Below, one piece after another: positions 1 to 13,600 of a DNA stretch of 64,000 nt. The first letter of the stretch is position 1. Each line of letters opens with the position of its first letter. Origin of the DNA: Lasioglossum baleicum (taxonomy: Eukaryota; Arthropoda; Insecta; Hymenoptera; Halictidae); NCBI RefSeq assembly GCF_051020765.1, contig NW_027469179.1, positions 310,001 through 374,000 of the forward strand. Reading direction: 5' to 3'. The position numbers and the translations under genes were made by a program. The notes below the pieces were generated by a model. That model was not told where the DNA came from. It worked only from the letters and a program-made list of their open reading frames with translations, and made no database searches.

Positions 1-3000
1 CATTAATTCACAGTTTGAATATTGAAGTAGAGAATCTAACCCTTGTTGAACGTTACCTATTAGTATAACAACAAAAGTTTCACCGAAGACTCTACCATCC
101 GTGAACCTAACCCGCTGCGTCGAGAGTATATCTACGTGATCAGGGATACAAATTCGCATACATTTGAGTAGCAGGCACCTTAACTTCGGGTAGGAATTGG
201 AAGATCTACTAGCTATCTGCTCGAGATCGTTACCAACTTCTATTAGAGTCGAACGGCTGAGTCAACAGTTTCACCCGTAGTTGTGATTCTAAACGTCAAT
301 CCCGGTATTCCAGAAGTGAATCCGCTGCGAAGGCTTGGCGATAGAAACATTAATTCACCGCATGAATATTAAAGTAGATAGTCAATCTGTCGGTGAACAA
401 TAAAGGTAGGTATAAAGTCATTCTTTTTACAGATTACCTGACCTTCCGACAACATAACTGGCAGCGGGGAGTGTGTTGCTTCGATTTCGAAGAAGCAAAT
501 TAGTATTCATATCAGTGAAGGGATTCATAATTTCATGTATGAATGAGAGGTTCGCAAGACAAAGCGATACAGAACATCACCAACTTCGTAGAGAATCGCA
601 CTAGTATGACAATAGCTTCACCTGCCCTGCGATTCCGAGAGCAATTCCTGGTATATCAGGAGTACATCCGCTGAATATTATTGGCAATGTATATGTTAAA
701 TCACAGTATGTATATCAAAGTTGAGCGTCAAGCCGTTTGAGAAAGATACCAATTGATATAAAGTCATACTCCTTACCGTACACATTACCTTCCGAGAACA
801 TAGTCCGCTTCATCGAGAGATTAACTTCGAGTTCAGAGAAAGAAATTAGTACATATTTTACTCACGAGCAGATTAATTTCAGGTATGTATTGGAAGATCG
901 GGTGTCAAACCGTTACAGAACGTTACCACATTCTTCGAGAATCATACAGCAATGTCAATAGCTTCACATATCCTGTGATTCCGAGAGTTAAACCAGGTAT
1001 TCCGTCAGTCAATCTGCTGTGCAGTTTTGGCATTAGACATCTTATTTAACGGTATAAATATTAATGTCCCAAGATAAACCGCCGTAGAACGATACGAATT
1101 GATATAGAATCAAACTTTTTGCCGAAGGCCTTACCTTCCGAAAGGATAACACGCCGCATAGTGAGTGTAACTTCGTGTTCAGAGAAAGAAATTAGTATTC
1201 ACTTTAGGGACGGTCACCTTAACTTCATCTATGAATTTGAAAATCGAGGGCTAATCCGTGCGTGAACGAAACCACCTTCTGTGAGAGACGAACGGCTAAG
1301 TCAATAGCTTCACGTATCCAGTGATTCGCAGAGTCAAACCAGTCATTTCAGGTGTGAACCCGCTGAACAGTATTGGCAAAAGAGACCTTATCTTATGGTA
1401 TGAATATTGTAGTAGAGAGTCGAACCGTCGGAGAACATTACCTATTTGTATAGATTAAACTTTTTGCAGAAGGCAATACCTTCGGAGAAATTAACCCGGA
1501 GTATCAAGAGTATAACATCTTGCTCAGAGATGAAAATTAGCATACATTTTGTAGTCCGGCACATTAACTTCATTCATGAGTTAGAAGATCGAGCGTCATA
1601 CCGCTCGTGAACGGTGCAACCTTCTGTGATGAACGGCTAAGTGGACAGCAGTACTTATCCTGGGATACCAAGTGTCAGGTAGGTATTCCAGAAGTAAATG
1701 CGCGGTGCAGTGTCGGCAATATACACATTAATTTACAGTTTGAATATTGAAATAGAGCGTCACTACTTGTGAAAAGGTAACCAATAGCTATAGTGTCAAA
1801 TGCTTTACCGAAGACCTTACCTTTCTCGAGCAACTCCCGCTTCATCGGGAGTATAACATCGAGTACAGAGGAACAAATTAATATACATTTTTCTGACGTG
1901 CACCTTAATTTCATGTATGAATTTTAAGATCGAGTGTAAATCTGGTCGAGAAGGTTACCGCCTTAATTGAGAATAGAACGCCTCAGTTATTAGCTTCACC
2001 TAGCCTATGATTTCTAGAGTCAAACCAGATATTCCGGTCGTAAATCCGCAGAATAATATTGGCAACAGACAACTTAATTCACGGTTTTAATATTAAAGTA
2101 GTGCGTCACTCCATTTGAGAACGTTAACTATTGATATCAAGTCAAACGTTTTACTAAATACCTTACCCACCGAACGTATATTCCGCTGTATCGAGATAAT
2201 AACATCGTGTTCAGAGGAACATACTACTATACAATATAGAGAAGGGCACCTTAATTTCTCGTATGAATTAAAAAATCGAGGGTCAAACCGTTCGAGAACG
2301 ATACCACCATACTTGTTATGTGAACGGCAAAGTCAATAGCATCAACTATCCTGTAATTCCGAGAGTCAAACCAGGTATACTGGGAGTAAATCAACTGTAC
2401 AGTATTGGCATTAAAATCCTACTTCCTGGTATAAATATTATAGTACATGGCCACACAGTTGTACAATGTTACCTTTTGGTATAGAGCCTACCAATTCAAC
2501 GAAGGGCGTACCTTCCGAGAAACAATCCCGCTGTATCGAGAGTTTAACTTCATGGTCAGAGAAGCATAATAGTACAAATTTTAGTGACAGGCAACTTAAT
2601 TTTATCTAGGAATCAGAAGGTCGAGGCTCAAACAGTGCGAGAACGTTAGCAACTTCTTTGAGCGGCGCATGGCTAAGTCTATTGCTTCACCTATTCTTGG
2701 ATTCCGAGAGTCAAACCGTTGTTGAACGATACGTATTGATATAGAATCAAACCTATTACCGAATGCCTTACATTCCGAGAAGGTATCCAGCTGTACCGAG
2801 GGTATAACATCGTGTTGAGAGAAGCTAACTAAGATATATTCTACTGACTGGCACCTTAATTTCATGTATGTATAAGAAGATCGATCGTCAAACCGTTCAT
2901 GAACGATACAATCCTCCTTTTCAGTCTATCGGTTAAGTCAATAGCTCCACTTGTCCTGCGATACCAAGGGTCAAACCAGGTATTCCGGGAGTAAATCCGC

Positions 3001-3955
3001 TGAACATTGTTGGCAATAAACGACACCTTCATTCACGGTCTGAATATCAACATAGAGCGTCCAACCGTTTGAGAGCACTGCCTAATGGTTTAAAGCCAAA
3101 CACTTGACCGATGGCCTTAACATCTGAGAAGAGAACCCGCCATATCGAGAGTATAGCTACGTGTTTAGGGAAACACATTTGTATACAATTTAGTGTGAGC
3201 ACGTTAAATTCATGAATGAATTAAAATATCGAGGATCAAAGTGTTCGATATCGTTACCAACTTCTGTGAGAGCCGATCGGCTAAGTCAATAGCTTCACCT
3301 ATCCTGTACTTCCGCGAGTGAAGCCTTTGTCTTCCAGGAGTAAGTGCGCTGCAGAGTAGTGGAAATAGACACCTTAACTCACAGAATGAATATTACAGTA
3401 GAATGTCAGTCCGTCGGAGAACATTACCAATTGGTATAGTGTCATTCCTTTTACCGCATACATTATCTGCCTAGAACCTAACCCGCTATTGCAAGTGTCA
3501 TGCTTAGTGCTCACGGAAACAAATTAGTAGACATTTTAGCAAGGAGGCACTTTACTCAAATGTGTGACAAGTATAATCGCGTATCAAACCGTTCGAGAAT
3601 GAACCCATCATCTTTAAGAGTCGGACGGAGAAGTCAATAACTTCACCCATCCTGCTATTCCGATAGACAAACACGGCATTGCGAGAGTCAATCCGCAGTA
3701 GAGAATTAGCAATAGACACCTTAATTTACGGTGTGAATATTACAGTAGATCGTCAAAACGCTTGAGAGGGTTACCAATTGGTATAAGGTCTAACGTTTAA
3801 CCGAAGGCCTTACCTTCCCCGAACTTCAGCGGCTTCATCGAGAGTGTAAATTCGAGTCCACAGAATAGAATTAGTATTCGTTTCAGTGACCGGCATGATA
3901 ACTTCATGTACAAATCAGATGATGGAGGGCCAAACCGCTCCAAATCGTTGCCAAT
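1..3955 (+). repeat. Satellite A array, plus polarity (A+)
   Basis: Tandem array of diverged monomers. The anchor around GAATATTAAAGTAG recurs near 18, 364, 710, 1056, 1402, 1742, 2088 and 2433, giving a modal period of 346 bp. Recognisable blocks in order within one unit are a CACCTTAATTCACGG-like block, the anchor, a GTCAAACCGTTTGAGAACG motif, CTTACCTTCCGAGAA, GTATAACTTCGTGTTCAGAG, TAATTTCATGTATGAATTAG, a second GTCAAACCGTTCGAGAACG motif, and AGCTTCACCTATCCTG. Neighbouring units are clearly diverged by point changes, so this is not a freshly homogenised array. Short open frames inside it look like chance: they repeat from unit to unit and are broken differently in each. No gene is seen in this stretch. 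Confidence 0.93.
364..709 (+). repeat. Representative satellite A monomer (346 bp)
   Basis: One full unit from anchor to anchor, given as a reference copy for the A family. It is a subfamily variant, with a GGAGTGTGTTGCTTCG block where most units have GAGTATAACTTCGTG. It contains both copies of the internal motif that betrays the dimeric origin of the monomer. Confidence 0.8.
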
Positions 3956-6103
3956 GGTAATCAAAAGAGGCATGACTATAGGAATTGGTAATGTTCTCCG
4001 ACGTTTTGACTTCAAACATTTATATTAATACCGTGAAATGAGGAGTCATTTGCCAATACTCTTCAGCGGATTTACTCCGGTATAAACTTATTTGACTCTC
4101 GGAGTCGCAGGATACATGGAGCTATTGACCTAGCCGTTCGACACTCCAAGAGGGTGGTAAAGCTCTTGATCGGATTGATCATCGATATTCTAATTCATCC
4201 ATGACGTTAATGTGACCGACCCTGAAATGAAGACTAATTTCTTCCACTGAACACGGAGTCATACTCTCGATACGGCGGGATAGCTCGTCGAATGTAAAGC
4301 CTGAATTAATGTTCAAATCGTGAAATATGGTATCTATTGAGAATACTGTTCAGCGGATTTACCCCACGAATACCTTGTTTGACTCTCGGAATCATATGAC
4401 AGGTGAAGCTGGTAACTAAGGCGTTCGAATCTCAAAGAGGGTAGTAACGTTCTCAAACTCTTTGACCCTCGCTGTTCTAATTAATACATGAAATTAAAGT
4501 GCGCGTTACAAAAATGTTTACTAATTTGTTCCTGAGAAGACGATGTTATATCCGCGATACAGCTTGATATCTTCTCGGAAGGTACGGCCTTCGGCAAACA
4601 GTTTGACCTTATAGCAATAAGTATCATCCAACAACGGTTTGACTCTGTACTATGGTATATATATACCGTGAAATGGGGTGTCGAATGCTAATACTATACA
4701 GCAGATTTATTCCCGGAGTACCTGGCCTGACACTCGAAGTCAAAGTATAGTTGAAGCTATTGATTTTTCCGTTCTACTCTCAAAGAGGGTGGCAACGTTC
4801 TCGAAAGGTGTGATCCTCGATCCTCTTATCCATAATGAAATTGAGGTCCTCGTCACTAAGATGTTTACTAATTCATTCCACTGATCAGGACGCTGTACTC
4901 ACGACTCGGCGGGTTAGCTTCTCGGAAGGTACGGCTGTCGGTGCAAAGTTTGACGCTATACCAACAGGTAACGTTCGACATACATTTGACACTGCACTTT
5001 TATACTTATACCTGGAAGAAGGGCGTATGCCGCCAATACTGTACAGCGGATTTAGTTCCGGCATACCTGGTTTCTCTCACGGAATCACAGTATGGGTGAA
5101 GCTACTGACTATGCCTATCGACTCGCAAAGGAGGTGGTACCGTTCCCAAACGGACTAACCCTCGATCTTCTATATAGTACATGAAATCATGGTGCATGTC
5201 ACTAAAATTTACTATAATTTGTTTCCTTGTACACGAGGATATACTCTCGTTACAGCGGGTTAGTTTCTCGGATGACAAGGTCTTCGCTGTTACGTTTAAC
5301 TTCATACCAACTGGCATATTTCGCGATCGGTTTCACGTTCTACTTCAATATTCAATGGCTCATTTAAGCTGACTGGGGCCATAATTGTCAGGCGGATTTA
5401 CACCCGGCATACCCGGTATAACTTTCGGAATCACATGACCTTCGGTATAATGTTTGACTCTGTAACAATAGGTAACGACCTGCAACGGATTGACTTGGTA
5501 CATTGTTATTTAAATCGCGAGTTAAAGTGTCTATGGATAATACTGCATACTGGATCTACTCCTGGAGGTTTCGCTCTCAGAATCACAAGATATGTGAATT
5601 ATTGACTAAGGTGTTTGTCTCTCACAGAAGGTGGCATCGGTCTCGAACACCTTGAATCTCGATATTCTAATTCATGCATGAAATCAAGGTGCCCGACACT
5701 AAGAAGTATAATAATTTGCTTCCCTGAACACTAGGACGTACCGTCGATACAGCGCGTTAGCCTCTCGTGAGCTAAGGCCGTCTTTAAAGAGTTCTTCCAC
5801 GGCATGACTCTCAACATTGTTACTCATACTGTGAAATAGGGTATCAAGTGCAATACTGTGCAGCGAATTTACACCCGGAACACTTTGTTTGACTCTCGGA
5901 ATCACAGCATTGGTGAAGCTATTGACTTAGCCGATCGACTCGCAGCAAAGGTGGCAATGATCTCGAACGGTTTGACACCCGATTATCTAATGCATACATG
6001 AAATTGAGGTGCCCGTCTCTAAAATGTCTACATATATTTTTGCATGAAGACAAAGCAGAGCACCCCCCACAGAGGGTTGGTTTCCTCGGCGGGTGAGGCC
6101 TTC

Positions 6104-6157
6104 GGTAAAAAGTTTGACTCTATGCGAATAGGTAAAAAGTTTGACCCCATGCGAATA
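6104..6157 (-). repeat. 27-bp tandem duplication inside an A monomer
   Basis: Two adjacent 27-bp copies (6104-6130 and 6131-6157) start GGTAAAAAGTTTGA and end ATGCGAATA. They differ only at CTCT versus CCCC in the middle, and a third partial GGTAAA follows. Elsewhere the A monomer has a single copy here, so this is a local slippage-type duplication. Confidence 0.85.
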
Positions 6158-8494
6158 GGTAAAGTCTTGCAACGGCTTGGCGCTATACATTCGTATTCAG
6201 ACCCTGAATTACGGTGTCTATTGCCAATACTCTTCAGCGGATTTAACCCCGGAAGACCTAGTTTGACGCTCGGAATCTCAAGAAAGGTGCTAACGCTCTG
6301 GAACGCTGTGACTCCCGATGTTGATATTTATACACGAACATGTGGTGTCCATCCCCTATCGTGTCCACTGATGTATTTCTGTTAACATTACGCAGGACAC
6401 TCGCTACAGCAGGATTGGATCTCGGAAGGTAAGGTATTCAAAAAAGGAATGACTATACACGAATTGGGAATATTCTCCGACAGTTTGACTGCTTACGATA
6501 ATATTAATACCGTGAAGTACGCTGTCAGTTGCCAGTAACTTTCAGCGGATTTACTCCGGTATTGCCTGATTTGACCCTCGGAATCACAGGATAGGTGAAG
6601 CTATAGACCTGGCAGTCCGACTCTCAAAGAGGGTTGAAAACCTCAACAACAGCTTGATCATCTATATTCTAGTTCACGAAGTTAATGTCCCCGTCACTAA
6701 AATGAAGACTAATTTCATTCTCTGAACACGAAGTTATACTCTCGGTACGGCAGGATAGCATCGCCAAATGTAAGGCCATCTGTAAAGTGTTTGACTCTAT
6801 ACCAATTGACAATGCTGTGAAACGGTTTGGCGATCTGCATTAATATTCAAACCGCCAATTATGGTATGTATTGAGAAGACTGTTCAGCGGATTTACACCT
6901 GGAATATCAGGTATGGGTCTCGGAATCAGAGGATAGGCGAAGATATTGACTTAGCCGTTCGACTCTCACGGATGGTGGTCAGGTACGTGAATGGTTTGAC
7001 CCTCGATCTTCTAAATCATACATGAGGGTATGGTGCCCGTCACTAAAGTGTTAAATAATTTGTTCCTGTGAATACGATGTTATATCCTCGATACACCGGG
7101 TTACGCTTTCGGAGTGTAAGATCTTCAGTAAGACGTTTGACTTTATACAGAACTGTTAACGCTTTCCAACTGTTTGACACTCTACATTAATATTTGAACC
7201 GTGAATTGTGGTGTCTAATGCCAATACTGTTCAGCTGATTAACTCCCGGTATGCCTCGTTTGACTTGCGGAATCACAGGATAGGTGAATCTATTGCCCTG
7301 GCCGTTCGACTCTCAAGGGCGGTGGTAACGTAGGCGAAAGGTTTCACCCTCTATCTTCTAATTCATACATGAAGTTATGGAGCCCACCTCTGGAAATGAG
7401 TACTAATATCTTTCTCTGAACACGTCCTTATATTCTCATGTAGGCGCCGACGTTCTTGGAAGGGAAGGCCTTCGGTAAAACGTTAAACTATTATAAACAT
7501 TGTTAACATCCGCAAACGGATTGAAGCTCTACTGGAATACTAAAACCGTCCACTATGGTGTCCATTGCCAAATCTCCTCAGCGGAGTTACTCCCAGATTA
7601 CCCGGTTTGACTTCCGGAATCACGGGGTAGGTGATGCTATATACTTATAGTATAGGTGGTAACGTTCTCGATCGCCAAGATCCTCAATATCCTAAATCAT
7701 GAATGAATTTAAGGCGGTCGTAACTAAAATGTATACTAATTTGCATCTCTGACCTCGCAGTTATACTTTCAATACAGCGGGTTAGCTTCTCGAACGGTAA
7801 GTCATTTGGTAAAACGTTTGATTTTATAGCAATTAGTATGGATCTCATACGGTGTGACGCTGTATTTTAATATTTACTCCGCGAATTAAGGTATCTATTG
7901 GCAATACAGTTCAGTGGATTTACTCCAGGAATACCTCGATTGACTCTCCGAATCACTGGCTATGTGAAGCTATTGATTTATCCGTTGGACTCTCCAAGAG
8001 CGATGCATCGGTCTCAAACGGTTTGACACTCAATCATCTAATTCATAGATGAATTTATGGTGCCTGTATTTAAAATGTATTGTAATTTGATCCAACGATC
8101 CCGACGTTATACTCACGATACAGTGGGTTAGCATTTGGGAAGGTATGGTCGCCTGCAAAATGTTTGACATTATACCAATAGGTAACGATCGACCAAGAAT
8201 TGACTCTGTACTCTAATATATATACCGTGAAATAGGATGTCTAATGCCTATACAGAGCAGCTGATATCTCCCAGAATACCGGGTTTGTCTGCCGGCATCA
8301 CAGGGTGGATAATGCTACTGACTCAGCCGTTGTATTCTCATAGAAGGCTGTAACGGTCTCTAACGGTTTTCAATCGATCTTCGAATTCATTCACGAAATT
8401 AGGGTGCCCGTAGCTAAAATTTATAGTAACATGTTCCACTGAACACGAAGTTATACTCTTGATACGGTAGGCTAGTTTGGCGGAAAATACGGCG

Positions 8495-8540
8495 TTCGGT
8501 AAAAATACGATGGTAACAGTATCGGAAGGATTGACTCTCG
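8495..8540 (-). repeat. Half-monomer slip in A array (half 1 to half 1)
   Basis: After CGTTCGGTAAAAATACGATGG, the sequence should continue with the half-2 copy of the shared motif and then TACTTTAATATTC. Instead it continues ATTGACTCTCGATTTTCC with TATTCATAC, which is half-1 sequence. Two half-1 segments are therefore joined through the shared GGTAAC motif. Confidence 0.6.
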
Positions 8541-11230
8541 ATTTTCCTATTCATACAAAAAAGTAGCGCGTTCGTCTGCTATAACGTCTAATAATTTGTT
8601 TCCGCCGCTAGAAGCAAGACACTCGCAACAACGGGATGAGTTCGTGGAAGGTAAGGTGTTGGGTAAAAGAAAAAAAAAGAAAAATTACTTTATTGTAATT
8701 TGTAACGTTCATCGAAGATTTGACTCTCTACATTAATATTCATACCGCGAATTAAGATGTCTATTGCTCATACAAACCAGCGATATACTCCCGGAACAAC
8801 TGGTTTGATTCTTATTATTACAGGAGGGTTGAAGCTGTTGACGTATCTGTGCCACTCTCAAAGGAGGTAGTTACGTTCTCGAATGATTTGACCGTCGATA
8901 CTGCTACTCATACACGAATATAAGGTTTCCCTTTGCTAAAGTATCTACTAATATTTTTCCGTGAACACTAAGCAAGACACTACCTACGGCGGGCTAGGTT
9001 CTCGGAGTTTGAGGTTTTCGCATAAAATTTTTAATGCATATTAATAAGTAACGTTGTACAACGGTTTGACAGTGTACTATAAATTTTGTTCCGTGAATTA
9101 GGGTGTCTAGTGCCTATGCTGCATAGGGGATTTCATGCCGGAATACCTGGTTTGACTCTCGGAATCACTGGTTAGGTGAAGTTGGTGACTTACCCTTTCG
9201 ACCGTCAAAGAAGGTGCTAACGTTCAGGAACGGTATATCCCCCGAACTTCTGATTCATACACAAAATTAAGGTGTCAGCCACGGAAATGAATACTAATTT
9301 CTTTCTCTGAATATGAGGTTATACGCTCGATCCAGCGGGCTATTTTTCGGAGGGTAAGGGCGTCGGTGGAATGTTTCACTTTATAACAATTGCTATCGCT
9401 CCCAAACGGTTTAACGCTCTACGATAACATTCAAACCGTGAATTAAAGCCTTTTTTGCCAATACTGTTCCGCGTATATAGTCCAGGTACACCAGGTTTAC
9501 TGTCGGAATCGCAGGATATGTGTGGATGTTGTCTTGACCGTTCGACTGTAAAGAAGGCTGGAAACGTTCTCGAACGGTTTGGCAATCGATATTTTAATAC
9601 GTACATGAATTTAAGGTGCCGTCACTAAATTGTATACTAATGTGTGTCCCATAAACAAAAAGTTATACTCTCGAGGCAGCGGGTGATGTTCTCGGAAATT
9701 AGCGGCTTCGCTAAAACGTTTGACTTTATGGCAATTGGTAACGTTATCAAACGGTTTAACGCTCCACTGTAATCATCATAACCTGAATTAACGTGTCCAT
9801 TGGTAATTCTGCACTGTAGATTGATTTCCAGCATATTTGGCCTGAGCCTCGGAACCGCATGATTGTTGTAGCTACTGACTAAGATGCTAGACTCACATTG
9901 TATGTGGTAACGTTCTCGGAAGTATTGAACTTCGGTCTTTCAATTCATACATGAAATTAAGGCTCCCGTCACCAAAATGTTTGAACTCAAACAGTATGAC
10001 GCTCTACATTAATGTTCAAACCGTGAATTATGGTGTTCATTGCCAAAACCGTTTAGCGGACATACTCCCGGAGTACGTGGTATGACTCTGCGAATCACAG
10101 AATAGATGGAGCTGTTGACTTATCAGTTCGACTCGCAAAGAGTGTGGTAACGTTCTCGAACGGTTCGACTATCGATGTTCTTATTCATGCATGAAGTTAT
10201 CGTGCCTGTCACTGAAATGAATACTAATTTCTTGCTACGAACACGAAGTAATACTATCGATACTGTGGGTTAATTTATTGGTGGGTATTATCCTCGTTAG
10301 AGCGACAGACTTAAGAGCAATTGGTAACGATCTCGAACAGTTTGGCGCGCAACTCTAATATTCATTCAACGCATTAAGGCATCTATTGCGAACAGTGTAC
10401 CGCGCATTTGCACCAGGAATATCTATTTTGACCCTCTGATTCCCAGGATAGGTCAAGCTGTTGACTAAGCCGTTCGTCTCCCACAGAAGGTGTGCAACTT
10501 TCTCGATCGTTTTGACACTCGAACTTCTACTTCATACATGAATTTAATGGTGACGTCACTAAAATGTATACTAACTTGCATCCTTCAACACGGTGTTATA
10601 CTCTGGATGCAGCGGATTTGGTCCTCGCAAGGTAAGGACTTCGGTAAAACGTTTGGCCCCTATACCAATATGTAACGTTCTGCATCGGTTTGACATTGCA
10701 CTTTAATATTCAAACCGAGAATTTAGCTGCGTTTTGCCAATGCTGTTGAGCGCACTTACTACTGCGATACCTCGCTTTAATTACGAAACCACAGGATAGG
10801 TGATTCTATAGACGCAAATGTGCGTCCCTCAAAGCAGTGTCAATCTGCTCAAATGTCTACTAATTTGATTCCACTACCACTATGCAAGACACTCCCTACA
10901 GCGGGCTATGCTCCTCGGAAAGTAATGCCCTCGGTAAAACTTCCGTCCTTATACCAATTGGTAACGGTCTCAAACGGCTTGACGAACTACTTTAATATCA
11001 ACCCACGATTTAAGGTGACCATTGCTAATACTGTTCAGCGGATTGACTGCCCGAATACCTGGTTCAGCTCTCGGAATCACAGGATGGGTGAAGCTATTGA
11101 CATTTCCGTTCGTCTCTAGAAGAAAGTGGTAACGTTCGCGAAAGGTTTGTCGTTCGACCTTCTAATGCACACAGGTAGTTAAGGTGCCCGTCACTGATAT
11201 GGAGACTAACTTCTTTATCGGGACACGAAC

Positions 11231-13600
11231 TGTAATATACTGTTTTTGTAATATACTTCCTAACCTTGGTATTGTACCGTGCGCATTCTTTCGAAGTTTT
11301 CTATTTATTTCTACACACTGCAATTTACTCGTATGATATTTCCGATTTTCTTCAAAATATCCAACTGTTAATATGAAAAATTGTATTTCTCAGTAAGTGT
11401 GTTTTGGCAATTATGTGCGTGTACGATTATGGCAATATTTTGCTAAACTTATTCTTGTTTTATATGATTGCCTGTATGCGTATTTACGCATACGGTGCGA
11501 TAAGACAAGAGTGGGCTTGCCGTTGTATTCGGTAGATCGGTGCGACAATACTGGCTGGTCTTCGTTAGTTTCTATAGTCATGGTATCGTAATATATGCAT
11601 TTTGTTCGCCTTTCTGCTTAATGCTACATACCTTTATTTAATGATTTGATACTTTGGAATTCATCCAAAATTCCAATTGATTATCTAAAAAATTGTACTT
11701 ATTAGTAAAAGTGTATCTGGAAATAGTTGAGTGTACGTTTATGCCAATATTTTGTTATACATATTGTTATTTTATATGGTTTCCTGTATAAGTACCTACG
11801 CTGCCGGAGCGACACTAATGGCGATGCCCTTTATTCGCGTACGGCAGATCGAAGCGGCACTACTGGAGCGCCCTAGTTAAATTCGTTAAACTAAATTTTG
11901 TACGGTATGCATTTAATCCCGGCCATATATTTATTTAATCATACGGTAATTTACTGTTATGTTATCATCGATTTTTCAAAATTTTCAATCGTTCGATTAA
12001 AAAATTGTATTTCTGAGTGTAAGTTTCTTTTGAATCAGTTAAGCCGTTGTTTACGACAATATCTTGTTGAATTTGGTGTCGTATTATATGATTGTCCGTA
12101 TGCATTACCTACGCTCCCGGAGCGACACGGCTGGAGTTGTCATGCAGATGAGTTCGGTGGATCGGAGCGACACTACTCTATGAACATTGTTAGTTTCTTT
12201 ATTGCTAATATTGTAACGAAAGAATTCATTCGCAGTTTTCTATTTATTTCTACATGCTGTAATTTACTGCTATAACATCTTCGATTATTCAAAATTTTCA
12301 ATCTCTAGATTTCAAAATTTTATTCCATAATAAACCTGTCGTTGGAATTTGTTGACTGTACGTTTATGACAATATTCGGTTAAACTTATTCTTAATTTAT
12401 ACGATTGTCTGTAGACGTAACTACGCTTCCGGGATGACACGGCTGGACTTATCTTGCAGTTGCGATCACTTGATCGGAGCGACACTGCTCTACGGTCTAT
12501 GTTCATTTTTTTACCCTTGATATTGTACCACTTGCATTCTTTCGCAATTTTCAACTTATTAGTACATACAGTAATTTACTGTTTTATTTCGTCAGATATT
12601 TTCAAAATTCCCAATTTTTATATCAATCATTGTACATTTTATGAATGGTGTCTTTGGAATTTGATGCGTGTACTCTTATGACAATATGTTGTTAAATTCT
12701 TAGTTATTATATACGAATGTCTCCATATGTTCCTACGCTACCGGAGCGACAGGAATGGATTCGTCTCGTTCTTGCGTTCGCTAGGTCGGGGCGACAACTG
12801 CTGTATGATCTACGTTAATTTCTGCAACCTTGATATACTGCCGCATGCATTCCATCGAATTCGCCATTTATTTATTTATATATATTGTAATTTACTGTTT
12901 TAACACTTACAAATTTTTTCAAAATTCCCATTTTTTAATATCATTCATTGTACATTTTATGAAAAGTGACTTCGGAATTAATTGAGTGTACGTTTATGTC
13001 ATCAGTTTTCTATATTTGTTGTTATTTTAGACGATTCTGCGTGTACATACCTACACTTCCGGAGCGACGCGGGTGGTGTTCTCTTGCAGTTGCGTTCGGA
13101 ATATCGGAGCGATAGTGCTGTATGGTCATTGATAATTTCTTTCACTTTGATATTGTACCGTGTGCATTATTTCTCAGTATTCGGTTTATGTCTGCATACT
13201 GTAATTTACTGTTTTGATATCTCCAATTCTTTTCAAAATTTTCAATTTTTGGTTTAAAATATTGTATTTATCAGTGAAAGTGTCATTGGAATTAGTCGAG
13301 GGTATGTTTATGACAATATTATAATGAAATTTATTTTTGTTCTTCATAATTGTCTCTGTACGTACATACGCTTCCGGAGCGATACGCCTGTTATGGCCTT
13401 GGAGTTGCGTTCGGCATATCGGACCGACACTACGGTATTACCTTCGTTAATTTCTCTAACCTTGATATTGTGCCCAATGCATTCTTTCGATATTCACTAT
13501 TTATTATTACATTCTGTGACCTACTGTTATGATATTTTCGATTATATTCAAACCCTCCAATTTTTTATCGAAGAAATTGTATTTTTTAGGAGAAGTGAAA
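11231..13600 (-). repeat. Satellite B array, minus polarity (B-)
   Basis: Second, unrelated, AT-rich tandem repeat. The anchor TTGATATTGTACCGT recurs near 11273, 11585, 11899, 12212, 12524, 12836, 13154 and 13469, a period of about 312-313 bp. Each unit has, in this polarity, a TTTCTATTTATT block, an AATTTACTGTTATGATAT block, a T-rich AAAATTTTCAATTTTT block, GTGTACGTTTATGACAATA, and two copies of CGGAGCGACAC about 45 bp apart. The left border with A- is near 11231: A sequence ends at GGACACGAAC and B picks up at about TACTGT. No gene is seen in this stretch. Confidence 0.92.

Larger units (their letters stand above)
3956..11230 (-). repeat. Satellite A array, minus polarity (A-)
   Basis: Same family as 1-3955 but reverse-complemented. 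Units now read GTGAATTAAGGTGTCTATTGCC, then TTACTCCCGGAATACCTGG, then GTTCTCGAACGGTTTGACCCTCG. The switch lies near 3955: plus-polarity sequence ends just after the internal motif (CCAAACCGCTCCAAATCGTTGCC) and minus-polarity sequence follows. About 21 units are present. Irregularities include a 27-bp tandem duplication at 6104-6157, a half-monomer slip near 8495-8540, an A-rich tract near 8668-8684 and a truncation near 9978-9990. No gene is seen in this stretch. Confidence 0.93.

Noticed and set aside
8668..8684. Poly(A) tail of a retroposon at the A-rich tract
   Set aside because: Satellite A continues on both sides and no inserted sequence precedes the tract. It is better explained as expansion of the GTAAAAAG block of the monomer.
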